NCBI GenBank assembly: GCA_029856155.1
Contig: JAHQWL010000085.1
Coordinates: 29,846 to 93,845, forward strand
Length of the DNA: 64,000 nt
Reading direction: 5' to 3'
Source: Promethearchaeia archaeon
GTDB taxonomy: Archaea; Asgardarchaeota; Lokiarchaeia; Sigyniarchaeales; SOKP01
The notes under the pieces are model-generated. The model worked only from the letters and a program-made list of their open reading frames with translations. It was not told where the DNA came from and did not search any database. Shown here piece by piece: positions 56,349 to 64,000 of the stretch (the first letter of the stretch is position 1; every line of letters begins with the position of its first letter). Made by a program: the position numbers and the translations under genes.

Positions 56349-56490
56349 AATTTATATCCTTATAATTAAAGAATTAAGTAAAGCATAAATAATATTGAAA
56401 TATTATTTATAAAATCTACAATAAATTAGAATAGAGGCAATTTTTATTTCTGAGGATAAAAAAAGCCCAGATCATTACAGTCCCCAGTTT

Positions 56491-57723
56491 ATGGAGTGGG
56501 GAATAATAAATAAAGAAAATTTTGAAAATAAAACAACATATGATTGCCCAGTTAAACGATGGGATCCTCTTTCTATAGTGCAAATAAAGTCAGAAGCTTT
56601 TGGTCTTCGAAAAGAACATACGAGATTTTATGGTCATTATTCCTATATATCTCCAATTAGAGGTTCAAGGCCAAAAGGATTTAAGAATGATGAACAGGAA
56701 AAACAATTTTATGATTGCTTAGAGAAAGTAGTACCAAAATTTAAAGATGTTTTTTCTTCTATAATTGAAGGTAAAATAGTTCACGATGATTGGGGAATGC
56801 CTATAGGAGATGGATTTACAATGATTATAACTGAAGATGAAATAAGACGGGATAATCCTTTTTCAGAAACTCCACATCGAATAGAAAGAATTCCTGATTC
56901 TTGTAGAGCAATAACTTTAATAAATAGATACCCCTCAATGGCACGGATTATAGATAAAGATATTGAAGCGCATATAATGAAAAAACTTCCTCCACATATA
57001 AAGCTATCAGAAGGAATTAATTTAGTTACAATTTCGCGTAATTTTTATCCCTCATTATGTTTCAATTTAATACCTGAAGATGTATTAGCAGGTATTTTTG
57101 TCTCAATGAGAGCAGCAATCCTATATTGTATTGAAGAATCTATTAATAAAGATTATTATGATATTCCCGTTATGCCCTTTTTCAACATAGGTACTAAAGT
57201 TGGTGGTTCTCAACCAAGAATACATAGCCAAGTTTATATTGATTTAAATATGGATGGTCATGGAAGTAGATTAGAAGGATATCTCGAAGCTTTCAAAGAA
57301 ATGGGAAATACATGCCATTTATGCAAAACTTCTCATGGAGGCTCTGATCGCATCATACTGGAAACGGAATTCTGGACATTTTATACTACAGGTAGCCCCG
57401 TAAGAAATTATCACATAAGATTTCATCCAAATGAACATATCCGAAGATTTTCCCAATTAAAACTCAATCAAATTGAAGATTTAGCAACATCATTAAAAAA
57501 GATTTTTCAAGCATTAGATGACATAGAGATTGATAAAAATAGAAATATACTATTCAATTGTTGTCCATATGGTTATAATGCTGATTTCCATATGTTTGCT
57601 GATATTATTCCACATGAGGTAATTGGCGGTGCTGAAATGGCTGATGATATGCGAGTTGCAAGAAAATTACCCCATATCGCAGCTAAAGAAATTAGAAATT
57701 CATTAGAAAAATACATAATGTAA
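56491..57723 (+). CDS. GalT-like HIT-superfamily nucleotidyltransferase
   Basis: At least 410 residues. The active-site motif GGSQPRIHSQ corresponds to the G-S-QPHPHGQ of galactose-1-phosphate uridylyltransferase, with the nucleophilic His retained, and HIRFHPNEHI follows in the C-terminal half. CHLCKTSH could bind zinc. The open frame extends upstream to 56425 with coding-like SPDHYSPQF before ATG 56491, but without ATG, GTG or TTG, so the true start may be an unusual codon. It precedes a sugar-nucleotide pyrophosphorylase, consistent with sugar-1-phosphate activation. Confidence 0.75.
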   Translation: MEWGIINKENFENKTTYDCPVKRWDPLSIVQIKSEAFGLRKEHTRFYGHYSYISPIRGSRPKGFKNDEQEKQFYDCLEKVVPKFKDVFSSIIEGKIVHDDWGMPIGDGFTMIITEDEIRRDNPFSETPHRIERIPDSCRAITLINRYPSMARIIDKDIEAHIMKKLPPHIKLSEGINLVTISRNFYPSLCFNLIPEDVLAGIFVSMRAAILYCIEESINKDYYDIPVMPFFNIGTKVGGSQPRIHSQVYIDLNMDGHGSRLEGYLEAFKEMGNTCHLCKTSHGGSDRIILETEFWTFYTTGSPVRNYHIRFHPNEHIRRFSQLKLNQIEDLATSLKKIFQALDDIEIDKNRNILFNCCPYGYNADFHMFADIIPHEVIGGAEMADDMRVARKLPHIAAKEIRNSLEKYIM

Positions 57724-57912
57724 ATTCATTATTTTATAATCTTAAAATATCAAAGGGATTTTTAATAAAAAAAATGTTGATCCAAACATTTTAAGACTTA
57801 TTTACCTAAGAGTTTTAGTTTCAATAGATAAGTTTTAAATTTCAATTAAAATTACATTTAAATCTATTAATTTTTTTATATTTAATGAAAATTTTTAAAA
57901 GAGATTCCAACA

Positions 57913-59061
57913 TTGAGAGAATGGTCTGCAATAGTTTTAGCGGGAGGTAAAGGTAAACGATTAATGCCTTTGACATCATTAATTCCAAAACCGCTTGTAA
58001 AAGTTACAAATGTTCCTATGGTTGATTATTCGATTGCCCATTTAGTATACGCAAATATCAAGCACATTATACTAGCATTAGCTTACAAGGGAAAGGAAAT
58101 GAAAGATTATCTCAAACAAACTTGGACTCCAGACAGATTAGGTGATGTAGAATTAGAATATGAGATTCAAGAGAGTAAGGGTACTGCAGACGCGTATAGG
58201 CTTTTAGCTGATCGAATCGATTCTAAAGAAATAGTCGTATCAATGGCAGACATCGTAACCAATCTCCCGATGAAGAGATTCATGGATTTCCATTCTGATA
58301 AAGGAGGGCTAGCAACAATTTCAATGAAAACTGTTGAAAGTCATATTTCTCAATATGGTGTTGTATTGTTAGATAAAAATCGAAAAATATATCTTTTCTT
58401 AGAAAAACCAGCGCCCATGGAATTGTATTTAAGTAGTATAGCTCAACGAGAAGATCTCTTTTTACATACAAACATAATTAATACCGGTATTTATTGCTTT
58501 AGTAAAGAAATTGACAGTATTCTTCATGAAACAGGACTATTGGATTTTGGAAGCGACGTTTTTCCGTATCTTCTTGAAAATACATATGATCTATTCGGAT
58601 TTGTTGAAAATTATTATTGGATGGATGCAGGAAATTCGACTACTTATTTATGGACAAATTGGGATCTACTACGTAAATATGCATGGCCTATTTTACCTAA
58701 TGGTGTTGATTATGATGGAATTTATGTAATGGGAATTATAAACTCAGGACAAAATATTATAATTGAAAAACCCGCTTGTTTCGGAGAATTTGTCCAGTTG
58801 GCGAACCGAGTAAAAATTAAAGAATTAACGTCAATAGGACATAATGTAACCATAGGAGAAGATTCGATAATTGAGAAAAGTGTCATCTGGGATGAAATTA
58901 AAATCGGGGCTGGTTGTATAATTAAAGAAAGTATTATTTGTAATAACTGTGAAATTGGAGATAATACTTTGTTGGAGAGAGCAATTATCGCACCTAATTG
59001 TAAAATTAGTAGTAATTCTCAAATCAGAGATAAAACTCTGAAGTTAGGACATGAAATGTAA
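57913..59061 (+). CDS. sugar-1-phosphate nucleotidyltransferase with hexapeptide repeats
   Basis: A 382-residue protein. N-terminal AIVLAGGKGKRLMPLT is the nucleotide-binding signature, followed by PKPLVKV and VPMVDY. The C-terminal 120 residues have left-handed beta-helix repeats (IGEDSIIEKSVIWDE, IIKESIICNNCEIGDN). This is the glucose/mannose-1-phosphate nucleotidyltransferase family with a LbH domain, possibly dual-function. Start is TTG 57913. Likely works with the GalT-like gene upstream. Confidence 0.88.
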   Translation: MREWSAIVLAGGKGKRLMPLTSLIPKPLVKVTNVPMVDYSIAHLVYANIKHIILALAYKGKEMKDYLKQTWTPDRLGDVELEYEIQESKGTADAYRLLADRIDSKEIVVSMADIVTNLPMKRFMDFHSDKGGLATISMKTVESHISQYGVVLLDKNRKIYLFLEKPAPMELYLSSIAQREDLFLHTNIINTGIYCFSKEIDSILHETGLLDFGSDVFPYLLENTYDLFGFVENYYWMDAGNSTTYLWTNWDLLRKYAWPILPNGVDYDGIYVMGIINSGQNIIIEKPACFGEFVQLANRVKIKELTSIGHNVTIGEDSIIEKSVIWDEIKIGAGCIIKESIICNNCEIGDNTLLERAIIAPNCKISSNSQIRDKTLKLGHEM

Positions 59062-59514
59062 ATAATACAATTTCTAAATCAATCTATTCGAAAAATAGTT
59101 CATAAGGGAAAATATTTAATAGTAAAAAATTAGGATATTCATATTTAGGATATCAATAAGATAGATTATTATAAGTCCATATTGCATAATTTGTGGTAAT
59201 GAAGTAGAAGAATTATGGAGTGCCTGTTCAAACTTCTCGTTTTAAATTTCCTATTAACCTCCTTAAATTTTTATTCCGTTTATGGTCTTTTAATAACTTG
59301 TTATAAATGTGATTCCCCGTTTAATTGGGAAAATTGTGCTGGGTTTTGTACAATTAGAGAAAGAATGGAAAAAGATAATTTAAAAAATATATTTATTATT
59401 CTTGAAAGGTTTTCTTACAGATTAAAAGAAAAAAGAGATCAAAAAGTAAGTAAAATTAATCTTACTACATAAAAGAATAAACATTCAAAAAAATTTACTA
59501 CCTATCAAATTGAT
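59062..59514 (+). pseudogene. possible broken zinc-ribbon gene (59183-59472) in a 453-bp gap
   Basis: One frame from 59183 reads CIICGNEVEELWSACSNFSF then stops at TAA 59243-59245; a different frame, open to 59472, reads CYKCDSPFNWENCAGFCTI and a helical basic end. Together they resemble one or two zinc-ribbon units split by a frame change. No canonical start lies ahead of the first part, only ATT or ATA after a TAG. It could be a decayed gene, a sequencing error or another intron; I could not find a BHB fold that joins the frames. Confidence 0.35.
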
Positions 59515-60759
59515 ATGAAATTACAGAAATATTCAATTGGTACAGGAGACCGATTTGGTTGTCAAGGAAAAGCTCTATTGAGAGCGATAATAAAAGCAGA
59601 ACAAAATGGTGTAGATCTAGCTATCGTTTGGAATAAATCACATAGGGAACATTTAATCACCAAAACAACACCTCTAGATGTTTTAAATGAAGCTCAAGAA
59701 GCTGTAAAGGAATTAAGATGGAAAGGTAAATACTATATTGATGCTGATCACATAGGATTTTCTAATGTAGATTTGTATATTGATTCATGTAATTTTTTCA
59801 CTCTCGATGTAGCAGACTTTATAGGAAAAAAGGCTTCTAGTGATGAAATTAACAATTTTATTGATAAATATAAAAAATACATTCGCAAAATATCAATTCC
59901 AAATATTAAAGAGTCATTGAATGTTAGCGAGAAGCAGCTATTTAGTATTGCTGAAGAATATCTCCTTGCAATAAAAGAAGCCGGTAAAATTTATCATAAG
60001 ATTGAGGAGGAAAAAGGGAAGAATAATTTTATAATTGAAATCTCCATGGACGAATCGAATAAACCTCAAACACTTGTAGAAGTATTTTTTATATTAGCGG
60101 CTATAGCCGATGAAAGAATCCCCATTCAGACTTTTGCACCTAGATTTTGTGGTAACTTCTATAAAGGAGTTGATTATCAGGGTAATATTCAGCAATTTTC
60201 GGAAGATTTTGAGAATTTACTAGAGATAATTCAATTTTCAATAAAAGAATTCTCTTTACCAGATAATTTAAAGTTAAGTATTCATTCTGGAAGTGATAAA
60301 TTCTCAATTTATGACGTGATTAATAAAGCTATTAAAAAATTTAACACAGGAGTTCATTTAAAGACATCTGGAACTACATGGTTAGAAGAAATAGTTTCTT
60401 TAGCCATGGTTGGAGGTGAGTGTCTTAATATCGCTAAAGAAATCTATAATAGAGCTTATAATCGGTTTGACGAGCTATCCTTTCCCTATAGAACTGTAAT
60501 AAATATCAAAAAAAAGAAATTACCTCATCCAAGTTTTGTTAATAATTGGACTGGTGAAGAGTTTGCCAAAGTTTTAAAACATGATGAAACTTGTAAAGCC
60601 TTTAATCCAAATTTTCGTCAATTTCTGCATATAGGATATAAAATTGCGGGGGAAATGGGATCTCGATATATAGAAGTTCTAAAAAAATATGAAAATATAA
60701 TAACTCCAAATATTATCCAAAACATTTATAATAGACATATAGCTCGGTTATTTCTATGA
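59515..60759 (+). CDS. uxaE: tagaturonate epimerase-like protein
   Basis: A 414-residue protein. Family-like blocks are YSIGTGDRFGCQGKALLRA, YYIDADHIGFSNVD, FFTLDVADFIG, SIHSGSDKFSIYDVI and LKTSGTTWLEE. These match the UxaE/tagaturonate epimerase family, which interconverts tagaturonate and fructuronate in hexuronate breakdown. His and Asp residues in DADHIG and HSGSDK are probable metal ligands. Substrate here is inferred. It is followed by the insertion sequence. Confidence 0.75.
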   Translation: MKLQKYSIGTGDRFGCQGKALLRAIIKAEQNGVDLAIVWNKSHREHLITKTTPLDVLNEAQEAVKELRWKGKYYIDADHIGFSNVDLYIDSCNFFTLDVADFIGKKASSDEINNFIDKYKKYIRKISIPNIKESLNVSEKQLFSIAEEYLLAIKEAGKIYHKIEEEKGKNNFIIEISMDESNKPQTLVEVFFILAAIADERIPIQTFAPRFCGNFYKGVDYQGNIQQFSEDFENLLEIIQFSIKEFSLPDNLKLSIHSGSDKFSIYDVINKAIKKFNTGVHLKTSGTTWLEEIVSLAMVGGECLNIAKEIYNRAYNRFDELSFPYRTVINIKKKKLPHPSFVNNWTGEEFAKVLKHDETCKAFNPNFRQFLHIGYKIAGEMGSRYIEVLKKYENIITPNIIQNIYNRHIARLFL

Positions 60760-60818
60760 AGTAATCAGTTTTAATACAAATTCAGTTTTAATTAATCTAT
60801 TAAAAAAACAAGTATTTT

Positions 60819-62615
60819 AAAAAAAAACTTAATTGATAAAGCCCACTCACTCGACAAAATCATTTAGGTGCCCTCTAATTGCCTTAAGTTATCTTCAAAC
60901 CATGCGATGTTTCCGGTGTTAACGTCCCTGATTCTCCACGTTCGCTTGATGGTTGCATATTGAGCATTAAATTCTCGTTTATTCGCTTCAATGAGGGGCG
61001 TTTCGCATGCTAATAACACGTCTGACACGCTTTCCTTGGAAAAGTCAACATCTAAGAGCTGCACGTGCAGTGCTCCATGATTTAAAAACGCTCTTGAAAC
61101 ATTATCCCGTCCTAATAAGGCCTTAAAATGGTGCTTGCTTCGTTGAAATAATTGCTCCATTGCGTTGTTCGTGAATTCCAATTCTTCCATGTCATAGGCA
61201 ACCAGTAATCCGTCTTGATAGGAATTGACCAATCGGATCCATTGCTGCCACGTTTCCTCGCAATTCATGGCGTAGGAAGCCTGTTTCCATTTGAATTTTA
61301 AAGGATCGTATTCCAATCCCCTCCGCTTCAATCGACTTTGAAGCTTGTATTTCCACTTGATCAATTCTCTTCGGATTTGGGGAGACTTCCTCTTTCTTTT
61401 AGACAATATGACGCGAACATGCTGAAATTCAGGAATTAAAGTCGCTATTTCTTCCGCTAATGAATGGTTAGATTCGAGACACGTCCGTAGAAATTCGAGA
61501 AGAGAATTTAACGTGTTAGCTGGTTTTATAGGCAAGGATAAGCCTTCGAAGCGTTCTAATTGAGTTAGCACGTGTTCTAAATTCTTGTAGGCTTCAAGTC
61601 CCGGAAACACGTTAAATCGATCACCTCTTGTGGCTGTTGCACACCGTAACTCTTCACTGATCGGCTCAAATAGCCAGTATAAGGGATTTGTCTCGGCTTG
61701 CGTTCTATTTTGGACAATGGAAAGTTTAGCTACGGCCTTTCGAAGCATTTTCTTCAAGAAAGAATCCTTCGCAGCAATCGGTTCTACCACGTGGTTTAAG
61801 AAGTGATATTGACAATAGGCGTGAGGAATGTCAGGATTAAAATGTTTAACGGCATTTACGATGTTTTTTTGCTTATCCGATATTACTGCGACGATAGGAA
61901 CCCCATAGAGGCTTTCAATTTCTTCAAAAAGCTTTTCTAACACGTTTGCTGAAGCGCTATCCAAGTTTTTAGCAAGAAGGACGTTCCCCGTGAGACGATC
62001 TGAAAACACCCAAAGTGAAGGTTCTTTCTTGACTGGTTGGGCTCCATCGAGCGAAAGCACGATCCTACCGTTCAAACTAATTTTTTCCAATACTTTCTCA
62101 TCCGTGTATTGCTTGCCGGCCATCTCAAAGAACTGACAAATGCTTGCTACCGTGCTTCTAGAAATCGAGACTTCCCAATCGTCCCACATCAGCCCTACTA
62201 TAGTCGAATAATTAAGATGATACTTGAAATGGTGTTGAATAATTTTAGCCCATACCTCTAACGAAAATCGCTTCCTAAGCATGGCAGAATGACAAGCTGC
62301 AGGAAAGGCTTCCTGCATCTCACATTCGGAGTTAGTACAGCTGTAATAATTCGTTACGACCCATAAACTACCTTTTAATGTTACGATTCTCCTTCCTCCG
62401 TTATTAAATTCATGTTTGAGCGGCGAAGAACACAAGGGACAAATAAATCCATCCTGAGATTCCCAATACGTGTAAATCGTGCTTTTTTGAATGTCGGAAG
62501 GTTTTGCTGGCATTAATAATAATAAGGATTTAACGAAGATAAATCTTTCTAGCGTGAAGACGCACCCACATTGATTTTGTCGGGTGAGTGTAGATCAACA
62601 ATTAAGTTTTTTTTT
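60819..62615. mobile_element. DDE insertion sequence with 44-bp imperfect inverted ends
   Basis: The transposase gene is bounded by inverted sequences. The inner 19 bp are 60844-60862 (CACTCACTCGACAAAATCA) and 62572-62590 (its complement with one change). Outside these, 8 unlike bases are followed on both sides by CTTAATTG and nine A (60819-60835, and inverted at 62599-62615). The outer end of the element is therefore uncertain: 60844-62590 or 60819-62615. GC content is visibly higher than that of surrounding genes, a sign of transfer. Confidence 0.75.
60864..62513 (-). CDS. DDE transposase
   Basis: A 549-residue transposase. The N-terminus has a zinc finger (CPLCSSPLKH, then CTNSECEM). The DDE residues are likely Asp in LSLDGAQP, Asp in AVISDKQKNIVNAV followed by HAYCQYHFLNH (MULE-like), and Glu in NNAMEQLFQRSKHHFK. 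It is full length and appears intact. Codon usage is GC-richer than the neighbours. It resembles MULE/ISL3-like elements; I do not assign an IS family. Confidence 0.88.
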   Translation of the reverse strand: MPAKPSDIQKSTIYTYWESQDGFICPLCSSPLKHEFNNGGRRIVTLKGSLWVVTNYYSCTNSECEMQEAFPAACHSAMLRKRFSLEVWAKIIQHHFKYHLNYSTIVGLMWDDWEVSISRSTVASICQFFEMAGKQYTDEKVLEKISLNGRIVLSLDGAQPVKKEPSLWVFSDRLTGNVLLAKNLDSASANVLEKLFEEIESLYGVPIVAVISDKQKNIVNAVKHFNPDIPHAYCQYHFLNHVVEPIAAKDSFLKKMLRKAVAKLSIVQNRTQAETNPLYWLFEPISEELRCATATRGDRFNVFPGLEAYKNLEHVLTQLERFEGLSLPIKPANTLNSLLEFLRTCLESNHSLAEEIATLIPEFQHVRVILSKRKRKSPQIRRELIKWKYKLQSRLKRRGLEYDPLKFKWKQASYAMNCEETWQQWIRLVNSYQDGLLVAYDMEELEFTNNAMEQLFQRSKHHFKALLGRDNVSRAFLNHGALHVQLLDVDFSKESVSDVLLACETPLIEANKREFNAQYATIKRTWRIRDVNTGNIAWFEDNLRQLEGT

Positions 62616-63272
62616 AGAATCCATTTCTAATTTTTTTTTCTTTCTCCTGACCATCTCAACAAAGCTTTCCACTCTTGTTAAAAGACCTGCTTCTCCACTA
62701 TGTTCATCCATTGTTATCTCAAGAAAAGGGAGCCCCACAACCATCATATCTCGCATAATTAATTCAGAAATGAGGCTATCTGGACCACAAGCAAAACTTA
62801 TAAGGAAAATAACTCCATCAATCTCGTCACGACCCTTAGTGAGAAAATATCTAATCGATTGCATGATTTCCTCTTCATGTCTCCAATAATTTCTAAGGCG
62901 TTTATTTATTATCACTGGTTCTTTAAATAATGATTCTGGTAAATTTTCGATGGTTAAAACTTCAACCCCTTGATCTTGTAGTTTTTTCTGGAAATCTAAA
63001 TTAATAAAGGTATCGAAAATATTATAGGCGTGCCCTAAGAGCAAAAACTTAATATCACCCTTGTGTTTTTTTTTAGGTAAGGTAAAAGGACGATTTCTTT
63101 CCACTAATCGTAATGCATGATTGACGGGAGCTCCATCTCGTAAAAATTTATGATATTCATCAAAATACTTTTGAGCCTCTCTATATGCATTTAAAGACTG
63201 ATTTTGAGTTCTCCCTAATTCATTTCCAAGCTCGATTGCGGAAGTGGCTATTGGAAATTCCTTTACATTCAC
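62595..63272 (-). CDS. acyl-CoA dehydratase activase-related protein (DUF2229-like), 3' end at the IS
   Basis: A 225-residue protein. It shows FLLLGHAYNIFDTF, ISFACGPDSLISELI and PFLEITMDEHSGEAGLLTRVESFVEM, the pattern of DUF2229/2-hydroxyacyl-CoA dehydratase activase-related proteins; the cysteine in SFACGPD is typical. The usual N-terminal part is missing; a TGA precedes the ATG directly. The last residues (KKKLNC) are encoded within the inverted end of the IS, so the C-terminus may be altered by the insertion. Confidence 0.7.
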   Translation of the reverse strand: MNVKEFPIATSAIELGNELGRTQNQSLNAYREAQKYFDEYHKFLRDGAPVNHALRLVERNRPFTLPKKKHKGDIKFLLLGHAYNIFDTFINLDFQKKLQDQGVEVLTIENLPESLFKEPVIINKRLRNYWRHEEEIMQSIRYFLTKGRDEIDGVIFLISFACGPDSLISELIMRDMMVVGLPFLEITMDEHSGEAGLLTRVESFVEMVRRKKKKLEMDSKKKLNC

Positions 63273-63384
63273 TTCGAAATTTAATATTTTCGAAGAAAGT
63301 TAAGAATACACTCGAAGAAAGTCTTGAACGCCGGCCACGAATTGCCCATATTTGGAAAAGAAACTTTCATAACAAAATAGCCTT

Positions 63385-64000
63385 TCAAAGCTTAAAAAGA
63401 GATCCGATACCAAAAAACGAATTTCTTGAAAAAAACTCGAGTCCATTCTTAACGGTGAATCCTACATCTAATTTCTTTGTTGGATTCAGCATTGTTAAAA
63501 CAATTGACATTGGTTTTTCAATACTAGACACGAAATATTCAAAATTGGATTTCGGCTTAAAATATATATTTTTTATTTCATCCGGGACCACATACTTGAC
63601 ATCTCTAAACAAAGGATTAGTTTTCTTGTTGCCAACCATTAAATCATGAAATGCTTCGATTCTTGTTCTAAGTCCTTCAAAACCAGAACTTCCATCAAGA
63701 CTAAAATGAATTTGGGGCATGTAAAACTTGTCCATGTTTTTCTCAGCTTCTAACATTCCCATGAGGGATATTTCAGGCATGCAAGTAAATGGGAATATAT
63801 GGACAAAACCATCAAAACCTTTTTCTTGAGACTCAAGATAACTTCCCATGTTCCATACTGCTTCTCCACCAATATCCATTGGAATATACTTTCTTGCACT
63901 ATGTTCAAGCCGTCTTCTTCGTTTGCTGGCGTTAAGTTTGTACATGACCCAATCAAAGACATCATACTGCTTGTGAACCTCGATACCCATGACGCCTAAT
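63385..64000 (-). CDS. acyl-CoA dehydratase activase-related protein, partial at window edge
   Basis: The frame is open to the window end, so the N-terminus lies outside; ATG 63990 is probably internal. Visible are FVHIFPFTCMPEISLMGML and FSLDGSSGFEGLRTRIEAFHDL, matching the C-terminal part of DUF2229/HgdB-like proteins with a conserved cysteine. A 60-residue tail follows. It precedes the related gene at 62595 on the same strand, so the locus likely encodes parts of a 2-hydroxyacyl-CoA dehydratase activation system. Confidence 0.7.
   Translation of the reverse strand, partial: LGVMGIEVHKQYDVFDWVMYKLNASKRRRRLEHSARKYIPMDIGGEAVWNMGSYLESQEKGFDGFVHIFPFTCMPEISLMGMLEAEKNMDKFYMPQIHFSLDGSSGFEGLRTRIEAFHDLMVGNKKTNPLFRDVKYVVPDEIKNIYFKPKSNFEYFVSSIEKPMSIVLTMLNPTKKLDVGFTVKNGLEFFSRNSFFGIGSLFKL

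Noticed and set aside
59215..59472. 85-residue protein starting at ATG 59215
   Set aside because: The first 25 codons overlap a better zinc-ribbon-like frame and look like non-coding translation; only the CYKC part is plausible.
60836..60843. 8-bp target-site duplication flanking the inner IS ends
   Set aside because: The two 8-nt segments (ATAAAGCC at 60836-60843 and TAGATCAA at 62591-62598) are not direct repeats of each other.
1..64000. tRNA, rRNA or CRISPR
   Set aside because: I saw no T-loop GGTTCRA with matching stems, no rRNA-like GC-rich block and no regularly spaced direct repeats. A covariance-model scan would be the decisive check.

Overview
The window is AT-rich and gene-dense and reads as a chromosomal segment of an Asgard archaeon, probably Lokiarchaeia-like. 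Evidence: three Ras/Arf/Rag-type small GTPases (1329-1865, 46646-47854, 51705-52703), a gelsolin-domain protein (16500-17336), a V4R/TRAPP-like protein, a vWA protein with two RING-like fingers, archaeal CO dehydrogenase CdhA, an MtrH-like methyltransferase, and archaeal promoter elements. No rRNA, tRNA or CRISPR array was recognised.

Layout. 1-12 kb: SAM methyltransferase, small GTPase, metallo-beta-lactamase protein, a run of four ICMT/PEMT-type membrane methyltransferases (a fifth at 11 kb), an orphan Eco57I-like DNA methylase, an MFS carrier, a surface protein and a cold-shock protein. 12-17 kb: RNase J-like nuclease, MFS carrier, cupin, zinc-ribbon protein and gelsolin-domain protein. 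17.4-20.2 kb: a metal-type locus with an HgcB-like ferredoxin, an HgcA-like corrinoid membrane protein fused to a SAM methyltransferase, a 37-residue peptide with three Cys-Cys pairs, and a Cys-rich MarR regulator with matching palindromic operators. 21-31 kb: MFS carrier, twin sulfatases, saccharopine-dehydrogenase-like protein, AlkZ-like protein, alkaline phosphatase, flavodoxin. 32-38.6 kb: U32 protein, Pcm, two tiny paralogous genes, then GH57 glucanotransferase divergent from a maltokinase-like kinase. 38.6-48 kb: regulators, radical SAM protein, TPR-like protein, MtrH-like protein, a small YDxLCW-repeat protein, the vWA-RING protein and a Rag-like GTPase. 48.3-50.8 kb: cdhA. 51-64 kb: V4R protein, longin-like GTPase, repeat/zinc-ribbon protein, dehydrogenase, sugar-nucleotide genes, tagaturonate-epimerase-like gene, and a DDE insertion sequence beside acyl-CoA dehydratase activase-related genes.

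The two most notable observations are these. (1) cdhA appears broken by an in-frame TAA, but two 31-32 nt inserts fold as bulge-helix-bulge introns; removing them at the canonical positions restores a 782-residue CdhA including its CDMCC cluster-binding motif, encoded by a 20-nt micro-exon. (2) An hgcAB-like pair, the family known for mercury methylation, has its corrinoid protein fused to a SAM methyltransferase and sits beside a thiol-rich peptide and a MarR repressor, suggesting a regulated thiophilic-metal or metalloid system.
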